Shown in pieces: positions 7,003 to 13,077 of a DNA stretch of 13,077 bases (its first letter is position 1; every line of letters starts with the position of its first letter). A program made the position numbers and the translations under genes. Under the pieces are notes generated by a model. That model was given only the letters and a program-made list of their open reading frames with translations. It did not search any database and was not told the DNA's origin. Source of the stretch: Alphaproteobacteria bacterium (lineage in GTDB: Bacteria > Pseudomonadota > Alphaproteobacteria > Sphingomonadales > Emcibacteraceae); assembly GCA_030432815.1 (NCBI GenBank), contig JAUILB010000046.1, forward strand, positions 1-13,077, written 5' to 3'.

Positions 7003-8010
7003 ATGGGTATTCAGGTACTAAATAATGAAGAATTTGACATAAAAGAAACACGTCTGGCAGAACCACGCGGTCGTATTTATGACAGTGTTATCGAAACCAT
7101 AGGTGCGACGCCGCTTGTAAGGCTTCCCAACCTGACCAGAGAAGAAGGCCTTGTAGGTGATCTGCTTGCCAAACTGGAATTTTTTAATCCGCTTGGATCT
7201 GTGAAAGACCGTATTGCATTTTCAATGATTGAAGATGCGGAAAAAAACGGAAAGATAATCCCGGGTAAAACGGTAATGATTGAACCAACGTCTGGAAACA
7301 CGGGTATTGGTCTTGCATTTATAGCAGCATCCAAAGGATACAGATTGATCCTTACCATGCCGGAAAGCATGTCAATTGAGCGCCGTAAAATGCTTGCTTA
7401 TATGGGTGCTGAAGTTGTCTTGACACCTAAGGAAAAAGGCACGAAAGGTGCTATTATGAAGGCGGAAGAGCTTCTTGCTTCAATTCCAGACAGTTTTGCT
7501 CCAGGACAGTTTGTTAATGCGGCTAATCCGGCTATTCATCGCAAAACAACGGCACAAGAAATTCTTCGTGATACAGGTGGTGATGTGGATATTCTGATAT
7601 CCGGTGTTGGTACTGGTGGTACAATTACCGGGGTTGCTGAAGTATTAAAGGCACACAATCCGAATTTTCAGGCAATTGCTATTGAGCCAACAGAAAGTGC
7701 AGTGCTTTCAGGTGGTGAGCCCGGCCTTCATAAAATTCATGGTCTGGGCGCAGGCTTTGTTCCTGATGTCATGGATATGTCACTTGTGGACGAAGTAATC
7801 CGTATCAATGGTGATGATTGCTATCCTATGGCACAGCGCATTGCCCGTCTTGAAGGTATTCCTGTTGGTATTTCAAGCGGTGCAGCCTTTATAGCTGGTA
7901 TTGAGGTCGCGAAAAGACCGGAGAATGCCGGTAAGAAAATTGTAATGATCATACCATCATGCGCTGAGCGTTATATTTCTACTCCGCTTTTTGAGGGTTT
8001 AGATGTTTGA
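7003..8010 (+). CDS. cysK: Cysteine synthase (O-acetylserine sulfhydrylase)
   Basis: A PLP enzyme that joins O-acetylserine and sulfide to give cysteine and acetate in the cytoplasm. All family marks are visible in its 335 residues: PLP lysine K68 in GSVKDR, the substrate loop TSGNTG (96-101), MSIERRKML after it, the phosphate-binding GTGGT (203-207), GLGAGFVPD (247-255) and ISSGAA (290-295). The C-terminal IIPSCAERYISTPLF is also typical. The first 22 or so residues precede the usual beginning (RGRIYDSVIETIG), a modest extension. GGAAGA before the ATG at 7003 supports this start. The frame overlaps cysE by 8 nt, indicating coupled translation. Cystathionine beta-synthase is less likely because no CBS domain follows. 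A variant using another nucleophile cannot be excluded by sequence alone. Confidence 0.93.
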   Translation: MGIQVLNNEEFDIKETRLAEPRGRIYDSVIETIGATPLVRLPNLTREEGLVGDLLAKLEFFNPLGSVKDRIAFSMIEDAEKNGKIIPGKTVMIEPTSGNTGIGLAFIAASKGYRLILTMPESMSIERRKMLAYMGAEVVLTPKEKGTKGAIMKAEELLASIPDSFAPGQFVNAANPAIHRKTTAQEILRDTGGDVDILISGVGTGGTITGVAEVLKAHNPNFQAIAIEPTESAVLSGGEPGLHKIHGLGAGFVPDVMDMSLVDEVIRINGDDCYPMAQRIARLEGIPVGISSGAAFIAGIEVAKRPENAGKKIVMIIPSCAERYISTPLFEGLDV

Positions 8011-8692
8011 TTTAATCCAATCAATCCGACAGCGTGACCCTGCACGGCCCACTTTTTTTGAAGTGTTGCTTGCCTATCCAGGTTTCCACGCTGTCGGTTT
8101 CTATAAAGTGTCAAATTTTCTTTGGCGATATAAAATGCGGGCATTGGCACGGCTATGCTCGCACATCGGCCGTTTTTTGACCGGTATTGAAATTCATCCA
8201 GCTGCCCAAATAGGTAAACGCCTGTTTATTGATCATGGTATGGGGGTTGTGATAGGGGCAACAGTAAAAATCGGTAGTGATGTTACCATTTATCATGGCG
8301 TTACGCTGGGGGGTACCGGGCAGGGCGGTATTGAAAAAAGACATCCAACAGTGGGTGATAAAGTCATGATAGGATCGGGTGCCCAGATACTTGGTGCAAT
8401 CACGCTTGGCAGTGGCTGCCGCGTTGGGTCCAACGCCGTTATTACCAAATCAGTGCCGGCATGTTGTACGGCAGTGGGAAATCCCGGAAGAATTGTTAAA
8501 GGAATGGATAAGTCACCAATATACGGTCTTCCTTATTCGGCACACCCGGACCCTGTGGGGCAGGTCTTAGATGAGCTGGCAAAGGATATCCATCACATTA
8601 AAAAAGAACTGAATAAAACAGGTGTGAATGATAATGCCTGTGTTCAGCAAAAAAGAAAACATATAGGAATTTGGATGGGGGATGCCATCTAA
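8003..8692 (+). CDS. cysE: Serine O-acetyltransferase (short EpsC-type)
   Basis: Makes O-acetylserine from serine and acetyl-CoA, the substrate of the enzyme encoded just upstream. The 229-residue protein has a short helical N-terminus (1-60) and a left-handed beta-helix of hexapeptide repeats (about 63-165). Catalytic signatures are IDHGMG with D77-H78 and IYHGVTLGGTG with H98, followed by KRHPTVGD and the CoA-side VGNPGRIV. Lacking the longer N-terminal domain of the E. coli enzyme, it belongs to the EpsC type. The C-terminal extension (about 170-229) ends in GDAI, close to the GDGI tail by which E. coli CysE docks into the CysK active site, so a cysteine synthase complex is plausible. GAGGG sits 5 nt before the ATG, inside the end of cysK. 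Confidence 0.92.
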   Translation: MFDLIQSIRQRDPARPTFFEVLLAYPGFHAVGFYKVSNFLWRYKMRALARLCSHIGRFLTGIEIHPAAQIGKRLFIDHGMGVVIGATVKIGSDVTIYHGVTLGGTGQGGIEKRHPTVGDKVMIGSGAQILGAITLGSGCRVGSNAVITKSVPACCTAVGNPGRIVKGMDKSPIYGLPYSAHPDPVGQVLDELAKDIHHIKKELNKTGVNDNACVQQKRKHIGIWMGDAI

Positions 8693-8724
8693 CAGAATAA
8701 AACTCCCAAAAACTACTCCATCAT

Positions 8725-8751
8725 GGCGAGCTTAGTGCTCGCCTTTTTTTT
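8725..8751 (+). terminator. Rho-independent terminator after cysE
   Basis: A perfect 7-bp stem GGCGAGC (8725-8731) / GCTCGCC (8737-8743) with loop TTAGT is followed directly by eight T. It lies 32 nt after the cysE stop and closes the rightward transcription unit. The T-run touches the stop codon of the convergent patatin gene. Confidence 0.92.
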
Positions 8752-10975
8752 AAAATAACTGTCCAACATATAAAAAGGCAGAGGCCTGGCTTTCCTCACC
8801 AAATCCGCCGCCTAGATATATGGGGCCAATTAACGTATCGGCACCGATAAATAAACTTGTGCTCCATCTTAATTCGTTAAAGCTCATATCATCCCGGATA
8901 TTCCATGCATTTCCGGCCTCCACGGAACCTCCAATATAAAGCGGTGTATCACCAAAGGGCTGAACGCCGCCAGAGACTTTCCTATAGAAGACACCAGCCA
9001 GGCTACCTCCGTGATAACCCGTGATCTGTCCTGGGGTATAGGCAGAAAGTCTCATAAACCCGCCGAGTGGGAACAAATCGATGGGACGTGGGGTACCATT
9101 GAATGTTGTGGCAAACTGATAACGTAAGGCAACTGTGTTATTGCCCCAACTTGTTGGTTGGAAACCGCTTATTTCGAATTGATCAACCTGATCATCACCG
9201 CCAAGCATGTTTAAATTATTTCTGTATCTGATATTGAGAGCAGTACCCGTACGTGGAAACCGTATGTTATCAAGTGTATCGATGATAAATTCAGCGTTAA
9301 GTGTTGTTCGGTCAAATGTTGAAAGAAGTGTATTGGGAAAGCTGCTGCGATCCCGTTCATTACCAAAGGTACGCGCGAGTGAAGCTCTGACAGTTCCCCA
9401 ATTGCCAAAATTAAAACCTGTGCCGATGCTGGTTGTGGCATCAAAAATACGGCGTTGTTCCAGGATCAGACGACTATCAATATTGTCATTTAGGTTTCTG
9501 TTAAACCTTGTTGCGGATGTGTTGGCATAGATATAAAATTTTTGTTTATGATCAATGGGTTGGTAAAATTCTGTAAATATACCTAAGGTTTCACCGACGT
9601 TTAACAATGTTTGCCATTCGCCGCCGTAACGGTTTAGATTAAGATTGGTATAACTTGCTGAAAGCTGAAAATCATTATTGCCTTCAAAGCTTTCCTGTAG
9701 AGCCAGACCGAAACGGAAATAATCTTCCCCATTTTCACGGGGGCTGGTAAGTATATTCAGTGTGTTACCTGTACCATCTTGCGAGATGGAATAATTGACA
9801 TTTTCAAAAAGTTCCATTCCGTATATTTTTTTCAAGTCGTCAATCAGTTCTTCTGAGCGGAGCGGCTCTCCTTCTTTTGCGTTTATATTTGCCATGATAA
9901 TTTCATCTGAAACTTTGGTTTCATTCTGGACGATAATTTTATCAATCGTTATTTCCTGGGTAGGCTTTTCTTTAGATGCTAACTTGGTGGCCCATACTTC
10001 ATTTGGCATTGATAATTTACTTAATTCAGGCAAAGCGTCACGTGCGGCCTGTTCACCTCTGGGTACTGCCTCCATTGATCTATCAAAATCGATAAATCCA
10101 ATATTGCTAAGGTCGGGTCGCAGGAAAATATCCTTTTCCGTAAGTTTGGCGAGCTGTTCTTTTGACTTTCTATTGCTTTGCAGCATTGTTATTTGGTCGA
10201 TAACATTAGCGAAACTTGTTATTTGATCTTTCTTAAGAAGTGGTTCGCTGATGTCGACCACAATCAGAATATCTGCCCCCATTTCTTTTACAACATCGAC
10301 AGGGATATTATTGGCAATCCCGCCATCAACAAGCAGTTTTCCGTCTAGCTCCACGGGGGGGAATAAGGCAGGTACGGTCATACTTGCAACCATTGCTGAT
10401 GCGAGATTACCACGGTCCAGCTTTACGACATCACCAGTTTCCAGATCTGTTGCAATTGCACGAAATGGAATTGGCAGATTATCAAAGTGATCGATATCTG
10501 TGCGTCCGTTAACAAGCCCCCCAAGAGTTAATCGTAAATTATTGGGTGTAATAAGTCCGCTTGGCAGTTTAAGTTCACCGTCCTCGAACCCTATTTTAAA
10601 TTTAATTTGAAAATCATCATCATCTTTTTTACGGCGAAATGTCTTTTTTGTACGGGCAGCATCACTAGACAGTGTATCTTCCCAGTCAATATTTTTTAGG
10701 ATCTGTTCAAGTTCATCTGCACTATAGCCAGATGCATATAACCCACCGACAACGGCCCCAAAACTGGTGCCAGCTATCATATCAATCGGGATTTGATTTT
10801 GTTCCAGTACTTTTAAAACGCCAACATGAGCCGCACCACGGGCACCGCCACCGGATAAAACAAGGCCGATTTTGGGTCGTTCATTGTCAGCGAAGGGTTC
10901 GTTCTGTGCCATACTTATGACAGGTTGCTGAACCAGAAACTGTATGAGAAGATAATAAAAAACAACCTTTTTCAT
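8750..10975 (-). CDS. Patatin-like phospholipase fused to POTRA and BamA-like barrel (type Vd autotransporter architecture)
   Basis: A 741-residue outer-membrane lipase. Residues 1-23 are a Sec signal peptide with a likely cut after SMA. The patatin domain (about 34-320) has the oxyanion loop SGGGARG (41-47), nucleophile S71 in GTSFG, and catalytic D217 in DGG, forming the Ser-Asp dyad. Residues of about 341-412 form one POTRA domain (ITIDKIIV...LFENVNYSI). From about 415 to the end lie amphipathic strands of an Omp85/BamA-type barrel, ending in the C-terminal phenylalanine typical of such barrels. This is the domain order of PlpD of Pseudomonas, a type Vd protein that hydrolyses phospholipids. 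Whether the patatin part crosses to the surface or stays periplasmic is not shown. The start codon has no clear ribosome site of its own; a short leader frame overlaps it as ATGA. Confidence 0.88.
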   Translation of the reverse strand: MKKVVFYYLLIQFLVQQPVISMAQNEPFADNERPKIGLVLSGGGARGAAHVGVLKVLEQNQIPIDMIAGTSFGAVVGGLYASGYSADELEQILKNIDWEDTLSSDAARTKKTFRRKKDDDDFQIKFKIGFEDGELKLPSGLITPNNLRLTLGGLVNGRTDIDHFDNLPIPFRAIATDLETGDVVKLDRGNLASAMVASMTVPALFPPVELDGKLLVDGGIANNIPVDVVKEMGADILIVVDISEPLLKKDQITSFANVIDQITMLQSNRKSKEQLAKLTEKDIFLRPDLSNIGFIDFDRSMEAVPRGEQAARDALPELSKLSMPNEVWATKLASKEKPTQEITIDKIIVQNETKVSDEIIMANINAKEGEPLRSEELIDDLKKIYGMELFENVNYSISQDGTGNTLNILTSPRENGEDYFRFGLALQESFEGNNDFQLSASYTNLNLNRYGGEWQTLLNVGETLGIFTEFYQPIDHKQKFYIYANTSATRFNRNLNDNIDSRLILEQRRIFDATTSIGTGFNFGNWGTVRASLARTFGNERDRSSFPNTLLSTFDRTTLNAEFIIDTLDNIRFPRTGTALNIRYRNNLNMLGGDDQVDQFEISGFQPTSWGNNTVALRYQFATTFNGTPRPIDLFPLGGFMRLSAYTPGQITGYHGGSLAGVFYRKVSGGVQPFGDTPLYIGGSVEAGNAWNIRDDMSFNELRWSTSLFIGADTLIGPIYLGGGFGEESQASAFLYVGQLF

Positions 10976-11031
10976 AATATGGACTCAGTGTTTAAAAACA
11001 TATCCGGATTACCCATTTTGCTGTTTTTCAT
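10972..11031 (-). CDS. Possible 19-residue leader ORF overlapping the patatin start
   Basis: On the minus strand an ATG at 11029-11031 follows GGAAGGA (11034-11040) by only 2 nt and opens a 19-codon frame (product begins MKNSKMGNPD). It ends in TGA, whose bases overlap the patatin ATG as ATGA. The patatin gene itself lacks a clear Shine-Dalgarno, so termination-reinitiation coupling is a reasonable idea. CCAGA (11056-11060) and TCTGG (11039-11043) could pair and partly mask the GGAAGGA. The short spacer and small size leave chance as a real alternative. The rest of the 117-nt gap up to 11092 shows only a weak AT-rich inverted repeat, TATAGT/ACTATA (11088-11093, 11102-11107), around the upstream gene's stop. 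Confidence 0.35.
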   Translation of the reverse strand: MKNSKMGNPDMFLNTESIL

Positions 11032-11092
11032 TGTCCTTCCAGACGGCTCGGAACTTCTGGTATCTTCAGGAAAATAGTCTGTTTAGCTATAG

Positions 11093-12760
11093 TTAGTTGC
11101 TACTATATACAACTTCGCCATCTATAACCGTCATTAGCACATGTGTATCTCTGATTTTTTCCGGTGCTATTTCGAATATATTGTCACTTATCACCACAAG
11201 ATCAGCAAGTTTGCCCGGTTCAATTGTACCAAGAATATCTTCCTGATTTCCTGCCCAAGCGTTGTTGATAGTGTAGGCTTTTACTGCCTGTTCAACCGTA
11301 ATTTTTTCCTGCGGCACCCATCCATCGGGGTTTAAGCCGTCAATAGTGCGGCGGGTGACGGCGGCATAAATACCTGATAACGGTTCAAGCGGTGCCACTG
11401 ACCAGTCGGAACCGAATGTTAATGTTGCCCCGGCATCTAGAAGAGATTTGAATGCATATGTACCCGCCAGCCGTTCCTTACCGATACGTTTTTCGGCCCA
11501 TCTTCCGTCATCTATCGCATGATAGGGTTGCATGGACGGTACAACACCAAGTGTCGCGAATTTTTGTATCGCATCAGGTGTTAAATGTTGTGCGTGCTCA
11601 ATGCGCGCCCGATGACCACTTACACCGACCTCATCAAATATTTTAAAGATTTGATCATTGGTTTGATCGCCAATACCGTGAATAGCAAGTTGAAAACCAT
11701 AATCGTGGGCTTCTTTGATGCTTTGTTTTAAAACATCCATTTGCATCAATGGGAAACCATTTGTATCCGGCTCATCCGTGTAAGGTTCATAAAACCAGGC
11801 TGTGGTGCTGCCGAGTGATCCGTCAACCAGTTCCTTTACGCCACCAAAACGAAGCCAATTATCACCTTTACCATCACGTTCAATCATTTCAGCGAGCTTG
11901 TGCCGGTTTGATATATGCGGGAAATAATAAGCGCGAATTTTAAGTCTTCCATCGGCTTTGGCACGTTTGAATATTTCAATATTATCCCAGTTGCTCATGT
12001 TGTGAACCTGGGTCACACCATTTTCAAGGGCTTCCTGAATACCGGCATCAAATGTACGGTCTGCCTGTTCATCGGACAGGGCAGGGATTACTGCCCAGAC
12101 AAAATTCATGGCATTGTCTTTAAGGACGCCTGTTGGTTCACCATTTTCATCACGAACGATTGTGCCGCCTTCCGGGTCAGGTGTTTCTTTCGTGACACCT
12201 GCGAGCTCAAGAACTGCTGAATTGGCAATCGCCATATGCCCATCGGTTCGCAGCAGGAATAATGGTTTATTTTCTGTATATTCGTCGATCCAGTCTTTAT
12301 GTGGAAGATTTCCTTCCCAGGCTTCATGGTCCCAAAGTCCGCCAACAATCCATTCTCCTTCGGGTGAGGTCGCGGCATATTCCCGAACGACTTCGATAAA
12401 TTCCTGACTGCTTTGGGTTCCCTGCGTTTTAATGCCAAGCAGGGATGCTGATCCATCCATGAAATGTGTGTGGTTATCAATGAAACCCGGAAGTACCAGA
12501 TTACCGTGCAGGTCTATTACATCCGCAGCATCATATTGACTTGCCAGCTCGCTTCCGCCCACAGCGACTATTTTATTATCATTAATGACAATAACATTGG
12601 CCCATGGCTGTTGATCACTTCCTGTCCATACAGTTGCATTGACGATTATTTTGCTAACAGAGGTTGCAGCTTCTTCCTGCGCACATCCGGCAATAATAAA
12701 TACACTAATCCCTAATAGTATCTTCCCAATTATATTCATAATAATTTTCCGTTTATTCAT
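11093..12760 (-). CDS. YtcJ-like metal-dependent amidohydrolase, lipoprotein
   Basis: A 555-residue member of the amidohydrolase superfamily, YtcJ/NfdA-like subgroup, which hydrolyses amide-type bonds with divalent metal. The signs are HTH (97-99) in PGFIDNHTHF, K309 in VKELVDGSLGS (a candidate carboxylated metal-bridging lysine), H361 in AIHGIGDQ, H389 in IEHAQHL and D452 in FGSDWSVAPLEPL. The N-terminus is a lipoprotein signal, with hydrophobic residues 9-22 and the lipobox IAGC giving lipidated C26. This places the enzyme on the outer face of the inner membrane or in the outer membrane. The substrate is unknown. The ATG at 12760 overlaps the upstream frame by 8 nt and gives a basic MNKRK start. 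A second ATG at 12739, with GGA 8 nt upstream, is an equally reasonable start. Co-expression with the gamma-glutamyltransferase is likely. Confidence 0.85.
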   Translation of the reverse strand: MNKRKIIMNIIGKILLGISVFIIAGCAQEEAATSVSKIIVNATVWTGSDQQPWANVIVINDNKIVAVGGSELASQYDAADVIDLHGNLVLPGFIDNHTHFMDGSASLLGIKTQGTQSSQEFIEVVREYAATSPEGEWIVGGLWDHEAWEGNLPHKDWIDEYTENKPLFLLRTDGHMAIANSAVLELAGVTKETPDPEGGTIVRDENGEPTGVLKDNAMNFVWAVIPALSDEQADRTFDAGIQEALENGVTQVHNMSNWDNIEIFKRAKADGRLKIRAYYFPHISNRHKLAEMIERDGKGDNWLRFGGVKELVDGSLGSTTAWFYEPYTDEPDTNGFPLMQMDVLKQSIKEAHDYGFQLAIHGIGDQTNDQIFKIFDEVGVSGHRARIEHAQHLTPDAIQKFATLGVVPSMQPYHAIDDGRWAEKRIGKERLAGTYAFKSLLDAGATLTFGSDWSVAPLEPLSGIYAAVTRRTIDGLNPDGWVPQEKITVEQAVKAYTINNAWAGNQEDILGTIEPGKLADLVVISDNIFEIAPEKIRDTHVLMTVIDGEVVYSSN

Positions 12761-13077
12761 TTTTCCATGCTGCTTTAGCTAGTCCGTCTCTGCGTGGATC
12801 AGCGGCCCCTGCCCAATTTCCGTTTTCCAATGCTATCGCATGTACACCGCCAAAGTAAGGGTCATACTGGCTGTCGGACACACCATAAGCAGGTCTTCTA
12901 AGACTATATCCGTATTTCGCCATTGCCTTCAACAATTCACTGGAGATAGTTGGGCCTTCAACATAGGCCCTGTTTTCAGGAACGACATGTACCCGGTAAG
13001 CACCAACGGCTTTTTTAATGTCGGCTTCCACATCTATCCAGTAGCTTGCAACCTGTGCAACTGCGGATATAATCCGT
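12753..13077 (-). CDS. ggt: Gamma-glutamyltransferase, C-terminal part
   Basis: The leftward frame enters from the right edge without an interruption, and its last 107 residues are visible. They match the end of the small catalytic subunit of gamma-glutamyltransferase: a helix (SAVAQVASYWIDVEAD), a mixed strand region (YRVHVVPENRAYVEGP), then SQYDPYFGGVHAI and the near-terminal GAADPRRDG. The enzyme cleaves or transfers the gamma-glutamyl group of glutathione and related peptides, normally in the periplasm. The catalytic threonine lies upstream, beyond this window. The TAA (12753-12755) lies inside the start of the amidohydrolase gene, an 8-nt overlap that implies one operon. Confidence 0.87.
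   Translation of the reverse strand, partial: RIISAVAQVASYWIDVEADIKKAVGAYRVHVVPENRAYVEGPTISSELLKAMAKYGYSLRRPAYGVSDSQYDPYFGGVHAIALENGNWAGAADPRRDGLAKAAWKNE

Noticed and set aside
9207..9530. Rightward open frame opposite the patatin barrel region, and several like it at 9795-10226 and 11915-12220
   Set aside because: They are antisense to well-supported conserved genes, show no recognisable domain and have no convincing ribosome site.

Overview
The window comes from a Gram-negative proteobacterium. The evidence is a lipoprotein signal with a lipobox, a patatin fused to a BamA-like outer-membrane barrel, CadC-like membrane regulators, and an MddA-type membrane methyltransferase. An alphaproteobacterium is my best guess: the short serine acetyltransferase and a PANDN motif in a small protein fit, and the DNA is rather AT-rich. 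The order is not resolved. I see no rRNA, tRNA, CRISPR array, transposase or phage gene.

Left region (1-4432). The 3' end of an M20-family amidase/carbamoylase gene runs rightward and meets, three bases later, two leftward tandem paralogs of about 640-650 residues. Each paralog has an OmpR/CadC-type winged helix, one membrane helix, a TolB-like domain and TPR repeats, and ends with a conserved cysteine pair. Each also has its own look-alike promoter: the same TAGACG box, a 17-bp spacer, a TATAAT-like -10 box and exactly 24 nt to the ATG. So the duplication apparently included the promoter.

Middle region (4433-8751). A divergent intergenic region with TCCCCAC repeats leads into a rightward gene set. 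It begins with a 59-codon stub that resembles only the N-terminus of the next gene. Then come a diiron protein with AurF-like ligand spacing, an MddA-like thiol S-methyltransferase, a 73-residue orphan, cysteine synthase (cysK) and serine O-acetyltransferase (cysE, overlapping cysK by 8 nt), ending at a strong rho-independent terminator. This looks like one operon joining cysteine synthesis, thiol methylation and a diiron oxidase of unknown substrate. It is the most interesting part of the window.

Right region (8750-13077). Three leftward genes: the C-terminus of a gamma-glutamyltransferase, a YtcJ-like amidohydrolase lipoprotein overlapping it by 8 nt, and, after a 117-nt gap, a patatin-BamA fusion (type Vd autotransporter architecture). 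The gap holds a possible 19-codon leader ORF whose stop overlaps the patatin start as ATGA.

The linking theme may be sulfur and amino-acid turnover: glutathione cleavage, cysteine synthesis and thiol methylation. That link is inference from gene order, not shown by the sequence.
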